Made by a program: the position numbers and the translations under genes
Notes under the pieces: generated by a model
Databases searched by the model: none
Seen by the model: only the letters and a program-made list of their open reading frames with translations
What the model was told of the DNA's origin: nothing
Assembly: GCA_012656075.1 (NCBI GenBank)
Contig: JAAKBF010000159.1
Location: forward strand, 124,001-188,000
DNA length: 64,000 nt
Source of the DNA: Phytophthora hibernalis
Taxonomy: Eukaryota > Oomycota > Peronosporomycetes > Peronosporales > Peronosporaceae
Direction: 5' to 3'
Shown: in pieces, positions 44,882 through 55,878 of the stretch
Numbering within the stretch: the stretch's first letter is position 1
How the letters are laid out: every line of letters starts with the position of its first letter

Positions 44882-47800
44882 CTGTTTTCGGTAGGCTCAG
44901 AATTCACCGAGCCAACGACGGGGCAGGAACACCAAAAGCAACGAGAAGGTCGAAGTGCACGACCTGGGAAGAAGAGCGGGCCTGCTGTCGGCGCAATCCA
45001 AGGTGCAGACGATGGATCTGTCAAGGGCCGCCGAACATCTTCAAAGAAGGTGCCGAAGGCCACGTATCGTCCGGAAGCGTGGGTCTTCGACTGCGGAGCT
45101 AATCGCCACCTAGTCGGCGACAAGCGGTACTTCGTGGAGTATCGCAGTCTCTCTGAGACCGAGAGGAAGAAAGAAACGGTCCAAGGCTACAACGGCACGT
45201 CAGCCCCGTTGGTGTCGGCGCTATCGACCTATGGGTGGTGGTCAACGGAGGCCATGTCACGCTCCGACTCGAGCAGGTCTACTACTCCCCAGAGCGCCCG
45301 AACCTCCTCTCCCAATCGGTGACACGCCAACAGGGCTTCAAGATCGACTACGACGACTCGACGGCTGTCTACACGTTGTCGAAGAACGAGGCCACAGCGC
45401 TGCAAGCGCCACTCAAGACGACATGCGGCCTGTGGATGTTCACCGCGCACAACGAATTCCTGCCGGGAGAACGCAACCCGCTGGTGCCGGAGGCCTTGGT
45501 AAACTTCGCGCTGCGTGATGGCGTAGCAGATCTACAGTGCTGGCACGAGCGACTCGGACACCTGAACCCCCAGTACATCCGCAAGATGGCCGACGAGGGA
45601 TTGTTCGAAGGCATGATGCTTCGTCGACGCCAGTTCGACATGTGTGAAGCTTGTCAACTGGCCAAGAAACGGGCGAAGGCAGTTCTGAAGCATCTCAACC
45701 GAGGAATCACGGAGCGGAACGAGCTTGTGTTCGCAGATCTCCTACTCCCGCCGAGGAACTACAACTGCACGCGTTCAAGGTAGTCCTCGTCATAATGAAC
45801 GCACACACGAGATTCGTCACAGCTTTCCCTGTGAAGGACAAGACGAAGGAAGAGGTGAACCCGCTGATTCGGCGCTACGTGGCATGGGCGGAGCGCCAGT
45901 GCCCGGGCTGCAAGTTGCGGCCCATCTCCTCAGACGGAGGAGGTGAGTTCGTCAACGACGAAGTCACCAGAGCCATGACACCATCCACACGACGACGCCG
46001 CGCATCTCATTTGAGGCTGAACATGGTGGAAAGGACTCACCAGACACTTGTCGACATGATGAAATCCATGATGAAGGAGGCGGGATTGCCAACTTCATTC
46101 TGGGTGGACGCACTCCACTACGCAGTCTACCTGAAGAACCGCTCCAACTCGACGCCGATCGAACAGACTTCATACGAAGCTATGTGGGGCCGAAAGCTGG
46201 ACATCCACCATGTACGGAAGTTCGGAGCACTCGCATGCATCCACTCTAAGGTCGGGCCTTCTCGTCACACGTTTGCTGGCAACTGCCGCGTTGGTTTCAC
46301 ACTGGGGTACCGAGAGAATGCCATCGGCTGCAAAGTCTACTTCCCCACGGAAGGCTCGGTACTCTTCGGGGCCAAGTCACGGTGAACGAGCAAGTGCTCT
46401 ACAAAGATCGCCGGGGATCAGCGTTCGAGGACAACGTTCGACAATGGGCAGTGGATGTCTACCCAGATCTCACCAGCGCAGGGCAACGCGATTACGACCT
46501 GCCGGCGGTAGAGGGCGAGAGCATGGCGCCGGAGTGCACCATGACGTGTTGTACAATGACCAAGCACTGGACGAAGACACCGTCGGAGAAGTACAGAGGG
46601 ACGCTGAGGATCCTCATGCCAGCTGGATGGACAGGGAGCCACCCGTGTTCAATGACGACATCGTCTTCACCAACCCATTACAGCCCAGTAGCCACAAGGT
46701 TGAGGATCTAGAAGAAACTAGTGCAGAAGATCAAGAACCAGAAGATGACCAAGAGGCCGACGCAAGCGAATCGGACGCGGACAACGCTATCGATAGTGAC
46801 TACGAAGACGAGCGAAACGTTGGCGCCACGATGTCTGCAGAGGGAGGTCCGCAGGCCGACAACGAAACTGAAGGTGAATACTCGGACACTGGAGAAGAAG
46901 AAACCTTCAGCAGCAACTCCGAAGCCCTCAGCCCGGTTGACGCCGAAGACGTCCAGAAACAGCAGTCGTTCGACACGCAGGATGAAGGAGCGGAAAGCCC
47001 CAGTGATGACAATGAGAACCCGCCCTGAACCCACACCGCTGATCCTCACTGGACATCGTCGCGCACGAGAAGATGAAGAGTCTGTACTAAGCGGCGAAGC
47101 AGAGCGGAAACGCAACAGAACCGGCCTTGTAGCAGTCGTGGACGATGATGAGCAAGACGCTCTTGACGGGTTCGCGGTGTACGCCGCAGTGACAGTGGCG
47201 GTCACGATGGAAACAGAGCCAGAACAACGCCGATGGCACGAGTCAGAGGTACGTCTGCCTCGCACGTTCAAACAGGCGATGGAATCGCCGCAGCACAAGG
47301 AATGGTGGAAAGGTATGGAGCGCGAGCTGGCCGCAATGGAGGAGAAGGACGTGTTTGAGCTAGTGCCCGAAGACAAGATGCTCGCCGGTAAGCGAGCCCT
47401 GCAGACAATGTGGCGTTTTCAGATCGAGACGGACAAGAACGGAAATGTTAGCCGCTTCCGCCCACGACTGTGTGCGCGAGGCGATAAGCAAGAGCCCGGC
47501 GTAGACTTCTTGGTCATGGAGATCTTCTCACCGGTGGCACGGATGGCTTCGTTCAGACTCTTCGTGGCGCTCTGTGTCTTACTGGGGTTGGATCCATTCT
47601 CGTGCGATGTGAACACGGCGTATCTTAACGCCCGGCTGAAGATCATGCACTTCATCCGCCGCATTGCCGGTTTCCCGCTTCGAAAAGGCTGGGTGTACAA
47701 GGTCAAGCACGCAATCAACGGACTACACCACAGCGGTCGCGAATGGTACGAGGAATGGACTCCTGGCTGACTGGACGTCGGTGGCGTCGGTGCACCACGG

Positions 47801-48949
47801 AGCCGTGCCTGTATGTGTTCGCAGAGAACGGAGTGATCGCTATCCTGCTGGTGTACGTAGACGACCTGATTTGCGCGACCAACAACGAGAGCTGGAAGGT
47901 GGACTTCTTCAAGGCTCTCGACAGCAAGTACGGCATCAAGGACCAGGGTCGCTTGCAAGAATACCTAGGAATCCAAGTTGAGTGGACAGAGGAAGGTGCG
48001 CTCCTGCACCAGACCAAGTACACCAAGGACGTCCTCACCCGATTCGGTTTTGGTGACGCTCGAGGATGCAGATCGCCCATGGACCCAACTACGAAGCTGA
48101 CAGCAGCTCCAGAAGATGAAGACCGCAAGGAGATTAGCATCGAGTACAGAGCCACGATCGGGGCGCTCATGTACATGGCAACCAGCACGAGACCCGACTT
48201 GGCGTTCCCAGTGGGGTACCTGAGCCGATTCGTAGGCAACCCGACAGCGGCACATGGCGGTGCGTTGAAACGCGTGCTTCGCTATCTCGTCTCCACGGCG
48301 GACCACGGAATTTTCTTCAAGCGCCCCAGCACCAAGCCAAAGACCATCACAATCGATGGTTACTGCGACTCGGATTAGGGAAATTGCCCGGAGACCAGAA
48401 GAGCATCACCGGTTACGCTATGATGGTGGCTGGTGGACCTGTCGCGTGGGAAGCTCGACGACAGAGTGTGGTTGCTCAGAGCACCGCTGAGGCGGAGTAT
48501 GTCGCTTCGTGCGAGGCGTGCAAGGAGGGCAAGTCGCTGTTGAATGTCCTGGCGGAGGCTATACCCGAACAGCAGGCGGAGTTTACGTTAGGGGTCGACA
48601 ACCAAGCTGCCATTGCTTTGGTCTCCAACCCGACTTACAGTCGGAAGACACGACACATCAAGCTCCGATTCCACTACGTACGTGAGCAAGTCAAGGAGAA
48701 AGCAGTCAAGATCTGGAAGATCGCTGGCGACCTGAACCCAGCGGACCTGGTGACGAAGCCGCTCGGATTCCCGCGCCTGGCGAAGCTGAAGACACTGATC
48801 GGCATGAAGCCTGATCTCCAACTGACTCACCGTGAACAGCGACGGCCCGCTATCAAGACGAGCAGCAGCAGCGCCACGATGGCGAGCAAATGGACCTGGC
48901 ACCAAGGACTAAGTTCCGAGTCGCATTGCACGCGTCCTCGGAGGGCGGG
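44882..48949 (+). CDS. Copia Pol: protease, integrase, RT, RNase H, with frame breaks
   Basis: Order and landmarks: protease active site FDCGANRHLVGD (about 45085-45120); pre-integrase zinc domain WHERLGHLN and CEACQLAKK (45540-45665); integrase core with NAHTRFVTAF, SDGGGEF and LNMVERTHQ (45795-46040); an acidic linker (46600-47020); RT with WRFQIETDKNGNVSRF, DVNTAYLNA and YVDDLICA (47410-47880); RNase H with STAEAEYVASCEA, VDNQAAIAL and KTRHIKLRFHYV (48480-48690). Frame changes near 45220, 45680, 46390, 47030, 47755 and 48375 split it. Most are of the missing-base sense, so the element was probably intact recently. Confidence 0.85.
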
Positions 48950-49177
48950 TGTTAAGTTGAGGTTCAACTTGGCCGGTGGACCAAGTGAGTGCTGGTGCAG
49001 ACTGGGAGGCTGCGGTTCAAGCTGCGACCAAGTCCCTGTTGTGCTAGTCAGAATGGCTGGCTGTCGAGGGCTACAGGCCCCACAGCAGCGTGCACATGTA
49101 GTGCTCAACCACGAGCTATTTAACGTTCAATTCATTCAGTCTTAAATTTGTCTATTCAAGTCATCCTCTACAGAATA
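48950..49177 (+). repeat. Copia 3' LTR
   Basis: Uninterrupted 228-bp LTR starting TGTTAAGTTGAGG and ending ACAGAATA. It preserves the empty gypsy target site (GAGCTATTTAAC), which allows the nested insertion to be reconstructed. Confidence 0.88.
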
Positions 49178-49321
49178 GAAGGTAGAGGCATTTTTGACTT
49201 GGCTTTGTATGCCGTCGGTCAATGGAAGCAGCTTCTGCATCCGTCGGTGGAATGAATCTCAATTCAGGATATCACGGCCTAAACGATTGTCTGTACATGT
49301 ATTGCGACACTTTCATTACTA

Positions 49322-49575
49322 GATAACTTTAGTTCCTGGAATAACTCGCGGTTTTGGAGCAAAAATGAGATAATCCGAATATTATAATTATATTCCATGA
49401 GTCCACTGGAACTAAGTACTGGAGCATCGGGAGGTAATTTATCCGCAATTTATCTGCGGATTTTAAGATAAGCTTACAGTATATTTGTTGTAATACTTGA
49501 TCCAAGGAATATAATTTTTGGATTATCTCGATTTTTGTTCCAAAACCGCGAGTTATTCCTAGAACTAAAGTTCTC
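49322..49575. mobile_element. MITE (TA target site), copy 2, with long inverted repeats
   Basis: The two ends are inverted repeats of about 80 bp built on ACTTTAGTTCYWGGAATAAC and TCGCGGTTTTGGARCAAAAA, flanked by TA (49320-49321 and 49576-49577), as in Tc1/mariner-type MITEs. Length 254 bp, no coding. It lies 145 bp past the copia 3' LTR; the related copy at 29903-30254 lies just before the copia 5' LTR. Confidence 0.85.
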
Positions 49576-49791
49576 TAATGCAATAAAAAAATCTGGAATA
49601 TCATTATTCAAAGGTGAAATCACCCGTTCGTCCAGGACGGCCCCGATCGACTTCTGCTTCATTTCGACAAAACTCATCACTAAAGCTAGTTGCATCACAC
49701 GAAGTCAACCAATACATCTAGATGACACCACCTTGCTTCAGTACTACATGTAACGAAAAGCCAAGCCATATCCATCGATAGCGGCACAATA

Positions 49792-49880
49792 GAGAACTTT
49801 AATTCTTGGAATAACTGCAGGGTTGGAACAACGAAAATCCGTAAAAATCGTGGATTGACTACGGATAAATTACCGCTCGA
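49792..49880. mobile_element. MITE end fragment, copy 3
   Basis: It begins after TA with GAGAACTTTAATTCTTGGAA and contains GATAAATTACC, matching one end of copies 1 and 2. No second end is found. Confidence 0.55.
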
Positions 49881-50230
49881 TGTTCCAATACATGTATTTT
49901 AATAATACAAAGCCGCGACTTCGCACGGAACAGCTCTGGATTTTACTTTGAGCTCAACAAACTCAGTTTCAAAGTGAGTGTTTATAGAAAAATGGATTGG
50001 AATTCGTCGTGCAAAATTCACTTCATATTCATGTACGGCAGGTTTGGATTGTATTGATTAGGAGATACTGATAGGAACGATACTCAAATAAAGGCAAAAA
50101 ATAAGCTGTACTTCGAAGTACATGTATTAGCAACATGTTGGTTGAAGGAGTGTTGAAGGAATCCTACTTCGCTTCTAATTAAACGGTTGCTACTTGTAAC
50201 TATGCTGTACACTTGATTGTACATAGCACC

Positions 50231-50388
50231 TTCATTCAGTAATAAAATGCGAAACTACATGTATCACAGCCTAGAGGCAATCGTCTATTCTACAATACAT
50301 GTACTTGTATTGAAGCATCTCCATTTAGTAAAAGAATGCGAAACTACATGTATCAGTGATACTATCACAGCCTAGAGGCGTTCGTCTG
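50231..50388. repeat. Direct duplication containing TACATGTA
   Basis: Two diverged copies of ATGCGAAACTACATGTATCA...ACAGCCTAGAGGC (50231-50286 and 50321-50388); the second has a small insertion, gtgatactatc. Confidence 0.65.
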
Positions 50389-50855
50389 ATCGTCAATCGA
50401 TTACGGTAATTTTCATTAATCAATTTATTAAAATTAATCGATAGACGAGTGTAGAAACCTACTGTACCGGTACAGTACCTCGGTCGTGACCGGTACCGGT
50501 ATTTATTACATGTACTAATAATACTACATGAATACATGTACCGAGTTGCATATCCGGTGTGGGGATATTGCAGTGGTGGACGAATGCGAGCTCGTCAATC
50601 GGGGGCGTCACTTATACCATCTTCAGTTGGTGCAGCAAGACGAATTTTCCCATCTGTCGATGCATCCAGCAGGTTTACTTTCACACGAAAGCCTCCAGCC
50701 AACAATCAATAAGACCACGAAAGAATACCCAAGCAGCGCATCGGGATTATCGTTGAAGATCTTGAAAGGCAAAAGACTTGCTCCGCTCCGCTGTACATGT
50801 AGCCTCCACACTACAGAAACCAACAGCTTCGGTTTAACAAACCTGACCACGGTTG
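50389..50855. other. Intergenic DNA upstream of FBT paralogue 2
   Basis: It contains ACCGGTACCGGTA and several TACATGTA palindromes (50508, 50533, 50794). No gene is supported. Confidence 0.35.
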
Positions 50856-50871
50856 TCATTCCGGAATTTCC
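50856..50871 (+). promoter_or_regulatory. Inr/FPR core promoter of FBT paralogue 2
   Basis: TCATTCCGGAATTTCC fits the oomycete initiator (YCAYTYY) plus flanking element (AWTTTNC), 36 bp before the ATG. It supports the start at 50907 rather than the in-frame codon at 50853, which would overlap the initiator. Confidence 0.7.
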
Positions 50872-50906
50872 GCTCTTGCGCCCACAACAGCTCAAGGCAG
50901 GGCAGC

Positions 50907-52604
50907 ATGGCATCGGCTAGACCCAACAAACACGACCTCTCTTCCCTTCGCCTCTCCTACGTCAGCGGCGCTTCGCAAGCAAAGGATGGCAACGACAACG
51001 GCTACTCGACAGTGAAGACCCCCGACCAGGCCAACCTCGAAGGTGGTGCACTACGTGCTGGAGAAGTCCCCAGTCTGACGAGTAAAGACAGCATCGGTTT
51101 ACTCGTTCAGTATGCCGTTGTCGGCATCAACTACGGTTTGCTGCCGGCCACCGTCTACCCGTTCCTGCAGCAATACCTCAATGCTACGGGTTCTCAAGTT
51201 ACTACGGCTTCAACTCTTGTTATCCTACCGTGGAGCTTCAAGGCATTCTACGGCATCCTGTCGGACTGTGTCCCCATTTACGGCTACCGTCGAAAGTCTT
51301 GGATGCTTGTAGGATGGACAATCTGTCTCTCCATGCTTATCGCGATGGCAGTCTCGCCTGCTGGAGACCCATACTACACAGTTCCGTCAGACCGCGACGT
51401 CAACCCTGCTGACTACACTCCGGAGATTGAAGCCCGCATCAATTCCAATGCTGGTAACCAGGCCGGCAAGTACGTTATGCTTATGTTCTTTGCAGCTTTC
51501 GGCTACGTGCTTGCAGTCGTTTGCGCCGACAGTATCGTGGTTGACTTTGCCCAACGTGAACCGATTGAACGGCGTGGTAAGACCCAGTCGGCGATTTACG
51601 CGGTGCGCACGGTATTCGTGATTCTTGGTCAGCTTCTGGTTGGGTTCTGTTTTAACGGCGAAGAGTATGGTGGTGACTTCGACTTCTCTCTCACATTTCC
51701 TCAATTTATGACCATCGTGGCGGTCATCACGGCACCGATTCTCCCCATTACGTGGTTCTTCGTGAATGAGGAGAAGAAACCTAGAATCGAGTTTAAGCAC
51801 TACATCAGCGAGTTGTGGAAGCTGATCCAGAAGCGCGCGGTCTATCAGGTCATTTTCTACCAGTTTTTCCAGAACGTTTTCTCGAGCATCTCATACACTG
51901 CAAGCTCGCCCGTGCAATCGTACATGGTGGGTGTGACGCCAATCAACAACACTATCAGCGAGATTCTCAGCAACGTGATGTTCATGTCTGGTATCATGGC
52001 GACCTCAAGGTGGGGACTGCACTGGAGCTGGCGAAAGATGATCATCCTTACGGGCGTGTTTGTTGTGATTGTTGACGGATTCACAACATTTATTACGATC
52101 TGGAACGTGTTCCGCAGCCAATGGTTCTGGCTTGGCCTGCCGATGGCTGTGCAGCTTCCGTACGGTGTTGGCTGGCTGATCGCCAACTTTGTGATTGTGG
52201 AGCTGTCTGGTGTGGGCAACGAAGGCGTAATCTACGGTCTCATTACCATGGTCGGCAATTTGGCTTCTCCGTTCGCACAGGCACTGACGCTGGTAATTAA
52301 TCAGCCACTGAACCTGACTACGGCGCGCATCCAGGCCGACGACACGTCCATTAGAACGGATCTCACGTACGCTGTGTCGATCATGTATGGTATGACGATC
52401 TTCTCGTGGGTGTTCCTCGTCTTCCTGCCGCGCCAGAAGGAAGAGACGCAGGAGCTTCTTCGCAACGGCGGAAGCAGCAAGATCCTTGGAGGTCTTACGC
52501 TTGCATACGTTTTATTTGCGCTTGTGTGGTCCCTGATGACGAACATGATGGCCATGTACGAATCCACGTCGTGCCTTATCATTGCTGGTGGCAAGGGGTG
52601 CTGA
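50907..52604 (+). CDS. Folate-biopterin transporter family (FBT/BT1), paralogue 2, intact
   Basis: This intact 565-residue protein starts MASARPNKHDL. It has about 12 hydrophobic segments. Family-conserved pieces are VILPWSFKAFYGILSDCVP, GYRRKSWMLVGW, VCADSIVVDFAQREP, RGKTQSAIYAVRTVF, PVQSYMVGVTPINNTISEI, SQWFWLGLPMAVQLPYGVGW and the C-terminus STSCLIIAGGKGC. The N-terminal cytoplasmic tail has SYVSGASQAKD and GGALR segments shared with paralogues 3-5. It is most like paralogue 3 downstream (same strand), suggesting a recent duplication. Role: membrane transport of a folate/pterin-like or related metabolite; substrate not determined. Confidence 0.92.
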   Translation: MASARPNKHDLSSLRLSYVSGASQAKDGNDNGYSTVKTPDQANLEGGALRAGEVPSLTSKDSIGLLVQYAVVGINYGLLPATVYPFLQQYLNATGSQVTTASTLVILPWSFKAFYGILSDCVPIYGYRRKSWMLVGWTICLSMLIAMAVSPAGDPYYTVPSDRDVNPADYTPEIEARINSNAGNQAGKYVMLMFFAAFGYVLAVVCADSIVVDFAQREPIERRGKTQSAIYAVRTVFVILGQLLVGFCFNGEEYGGDFDFSLTFPQFMTIVAVITAPILPITWFFVNEEKKPRIEFKHYISELWKLIQKRAVYQVIFYQFFQNVFSSISYTASSPVQSYMVGVTPINNTISEILSNVMFMSGIMATSRWGLHWSWRKMIILTGVFVVIVDGFTTFITIWNVFRSQWFWLGLPMAVQLPYGVGWLIANFVIVELSGVGNEGVIYGLITMVGNLASPFAQALTLVINQPLNLTTARIQADDTSIRTDLTYAVSIMYGMTIFSWVFLVFLPRQKEETQELLRNGGSSKILGGLTLAYVLFALVWSLMTNMMAMYESTSCLIIAGGKGC

Positions 52605-53678
52605 TATAGTGGTAAACATTACAGCTACATATAGAGCAAGGAGAGCAATGCAATTTTGATCTTGTCCCGACGTACGGTCTCCTTTTGATTCAAAGTTTAA
52701 GAACTCTTTCTTTGTCAGCCTCACTGTAGGTGACAGGAGAGGGACTCGCTTCGTGACTCGCTGAAAGCGAAATCCATGCGTTTGGAGACTTGTTTGAAGG
52801 GGATGGGCCTGCTATCTAGCCAGCGGTGACGCGAGCTAGCGACCAACGGACTCAGGTGCTCAATGAGTGCGTGAATGCCATCCACCATGAATTTCACGCC
52901 GATAAGGCATACAGTTACAGTACTCATTGTGTGCGTGAATGCCATTTTAATAAAAGGGTTAACGTAGATAATGGTTGGCAATCGAACCACCAGGAAGCTA
53001 AGTTTACAGCGTCCTTCACAATCGGGGGTCCTCGTCAACATCGTCTGATCGCATTTGATCAACAGCACTGATTAAAATTAATTTCCCACGGTCTCCGCTA
53101 TGTAAAATGAGCTTCAAGCTCGTGCATGGACCTGCAATGGCAAAAGTTGCGGGCCGCGATCGGTGGACCCTGACTAGCGGTCCACAACGAGCGCTTATCG
53201 TGTCGATGAAGGTAGCAAGGCACCGCATTATGAGGATCTTCTCCATGGCTGAAGGTTCTTGCTTCCCGACACAACCGTCTTGTTCGCGACTACACGCACA
53301 TACGGTGCAAACGAGAGCGCGGTAGCATTTCCTGTCACCAAGTCAGTATTTGCAGCCTCCCCTTCCGTTGCCGTGCATCACGGCTGAGCAGCGAATGCCA
53401 TTGTGCGATTTCGGGACGTCACCGATTTCCACCCGCAGATGGCGTGGAAAGCAGGCAAATCAACAGATCTCCAACCGGCTTTTGTGCAGGTTTGATGGTG
53501 GAAAGAGTGAAGAGCGCACCGTTTTACGGTCCGACTCGGGTTCCGCAGGTCACGAACAAGTGAGCCCCATCGCAACAGGCATCCCTCGGTTCGGAGTCAA
53601 GGACCCCTGGACTGGAGGACAAGGTTCTGTTCATCAGTTTTTATCAGTGGGTTAATTTTTAGTCGTGGCAGCAGACTT
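52605..53678. other. Intergenic DNA between FBT paralogues 2 and 3
   Basis: No supported gene; only short overlapping frames with no recognisable domain. Confidence 0.4.
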
Positions 53679-53694
53679 TCATTCCGAAATTTGC
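53679..53694 (+). promoter_or_regulatory. Inr/FPR core promoter of FBT paralogue 3
   Basis: TCATTCCGAAATTTGC, 24 bp upstream of the ATG at 53718, closely matches the element of paralogue 2. Confidence 0.7.
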
Positions 53695-53717
53695 TCTCCT
53701 TCGCTCAAGCAGAACTC

Positions 53718-55416
53718 ATGGCGTCGCAGAACCCCAGCAAGCTGGACATTCCCGTTCGGTTGTCTTTTGTGAGCGGAACCTCACAAGCCAAGGACCCGAA
53801 CAATGGAACTCCCAGCTACACCCAGTCGAAGACCCCGACCCGGCCAACCTCGAAGGTGGTGCTCTGCGTGAAGGTAGAACTCCCAGCTTGACGGACAGGG
53901 ATAGCATTGGCTTGCTTTTCCAGTACGCCGCCGTTGGTATCAACTACGGTCTGCTTCCGGCCACCGTTTACCCGTTCCTGCAGCAGTACCTGAACGCTAC
54001 GGGTTCGCAGGTCACCACGGCTTCGACTCTGGTTATCCTGCCGTGGAGTTTCAAGGTCTTTTACGGTATCCTGTCTGACTGCGTGCCGATCTGCGGCTAC
54101 CGTCGTAAAATCTGGATGCTCATCGGTTGGGGTATGTGTCTTGTCATGCTTATCGTCATGGCGGCCTCTCCTGCTGGCAACCCGTACTACACGGTGCCAT
54201 CTGACCGTGACATTGAGCCCGCTGATTACACTCCGGAGATCCAAGCTCGCATCAACTACGACGCTGGTAACCAGGCCGGCAAGTACGTCATGCTCATGTT
54301 CTTCGCCGCTATCGGATACGTCCTGGCAGATGTCTGCGCCGACAGTATCGTGGTCGACTACGCGCAACGTGAGCCTATTGAGCAGCGTGGTAAGACCCAG
54401 TCGGCGATTTACGCGGTGCGTACGGTGTTCGTCATCCTCGGTCAGCTTCTGGTTGGGTTCTGCTTCAACGGTGAAGAGTACGGCGGTGAGTTCGACTTCT
54501 CGTTGAACTTCCCCGAATTGATGTCCATTGTGGCGGTCATCACGGCCCCGATCATCCCTATTACGTGGTTCTTTATCAAGGAAGAGAAGGCGGAGAGGGT
54601 TCCGTTTGGCGTCTACATGAACGAGCTGTGGAAGCTCATCCAGAAGCGTGCAGTATACCAGGTCGTCTTCTACCAGTTCTTCCAGAACGTTTTCTCCAGC
54701 ATCTCGTACACGGCCAGTTCCCCGTACAGTCGTACATGGTGGGCGTGACTCCGATCAACAACACCATCAGTGAGATTTTCAGCAACGTGCTCTTCATGGC
54801 CGGTATCATGGCTACTTCCAAGTGGGGACTACACTGGAGCTGGCGGAAGATGATCCTCTTCACGGGTATCTTTGTTATCATCGTGGACGGCTTCACGACC
54901 TTCTTGACGCTCTGGAATGTGTTCCGTAGTCAGTGGTTCTGGCTTGGTCTGCCCATGGCTGTGCAGCTTCCGTACGGTGTCGGATGGATGATTGGCAACT
55001 TCGTCATCGTCGAGCTGTCTGGTGTCGGAAACGAAGGTGCCATCTACGGTCTCATTACTATGGTCGGAAACTTGGCGGCTCCGTTCGCTCAGGCTCTTAC
55101 GTTGGTGATCGACCAGCCGTTCAACCTGACCACGGAGCGTATTCAGGCGGACGACAACTCGATTCGTACGGACCTCACGTACGCCGTGCTGATCATGTAC
55201 GCCATGACGATCTTCTCCTGGTCGTTCCTGGTGTTCTTGCCTCGTCAGAAGGAGGAGACGCAGGAACTTCTCCGTACGGGTGGCAGCAGCAAGATTCTGG
55301 GTGGTCTCACGGTCTTCTACGTCACATTCGCGTTCATTTGGTCGCTGATGACCAACATCATGGCCATGTACGAGTCCACCTCCTGCCTTGTCATTGCTGG
55401 TGGCAAAGGCTGCTAA
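53718..55416 (+). CDS. Folate-biopterin transporter family (FBT/BT1), paralogue 3, two frame breaks
   Basis: It starts MASQNPSKLDIPVRLSF and is collinear with paralogue 2 throughout: GINYGLLPATVYPFLQQYL, ILPWSFKVFYGILSDCVP, VCADSIVVDYAQREP, VGVTPINNTISEIFSN, LPYGVGWMIGNF and the C-terminus STSCLVIAGGKGC. Frame changes fall at CCCC 53833-53836 (in the KTP-DP-N segment) and at CCCC 54720-54723 (before VQSYMVG). In both places paralogue 2 has an uninterrupted frame, and one extra C restores it. Except for those two bases nothing suggests loss of function. Confidence 0.85.
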
Positions 55417-55878
55417 GCGGCGGATACCATGGATTGACATTCATATAGATGTACGTCGTCTTCTCCATCATACTAAATCGTGCAGATGCGACAGAAGCTA
55501 ATGCAAATACAATTTGTCTTTATTTTTATCTCCAAATTTGACGTCCAAACATGAAGTCCACAAGAGGCTTGAATAAACCTGGGGCGGCTTGTTTGAAGTG
55601 CATGTCGCTAAGCTAATAGCTACTTCGAAGTATCATACATGTAGCTTTATGTCTTTTCTGGATGAGATCGAGCATGCAATTCTTTTCGACGAAATGTAGT
55701 AAGGCGGTCACCTCAAGCTCGCAGGCATGACGAAGTTCTTCAGGAAACGAAACAACGATCAAACAGAGCCTCGGAAAAACTACTCAGATACTGAATCAAA
55801 CAATACATTGCACTGTACTTGGTCGGCTACTTTCGCACGACTTACACTACGCAAAGTAAGTAAAATTAAATTTTGAAC
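55417..55878. other. 3'-3' spacer between convergent FBT paralogues 3 and 4
   Basis: The genes on both sides end here (TAA at 55414 and, on the other strand, at 55881). It contains a CTACTTCGAAGTA palindrome (55620) next to TACATGTA (55636). No gene. Confidence 0.45.

Larger units (their letters stand above)
30274..49177 (+). mobile_element. Ty1/copia LTR retrotransposon, interrupted by a Ty3/gypsy insertion
   Basis: The 5' LTR is split: its first part is 30274-30442 and its remainder 43892-43960. The 3' LTR is 48950-49177. LTRs begin TGTTAAGTTGAGG. A purine-rich tract (GGAGGGCGGG) directly precedes the 3' LTR at 48940-48949. About 8 differences in about 230 bp separate the LTRs. A possible 5-bp target duplication is gaggg (30269-30273) and gaagg (49178-49182), 4 of 5 matching. 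Without the nested gypsy the copia element is about 5.45 kb. It carries gag, protease, integrase, RT and RNase H in copia order on the + strand. Confidence 0.9.

Noticed and set aside
46708..47376. 222-residue minus-strand Ser-rich frame in the copia element
   Set aside because: Antisense to the acidic linker; a Ser/Val-rich shadow of GAC/GAA codons, unlike the gypsy antisense ORF, which has its own ordered domains and no gene opposite it.
54829..55440. 200-residue minus-strand frame opposite FBT paralogue 3 (similar shadows at 28629-29264, 53816-54367 and 63337-63900)
   Set aside because: They recur opposite each paralogue because the coding strand is conserved; the translated sequences show no family features.
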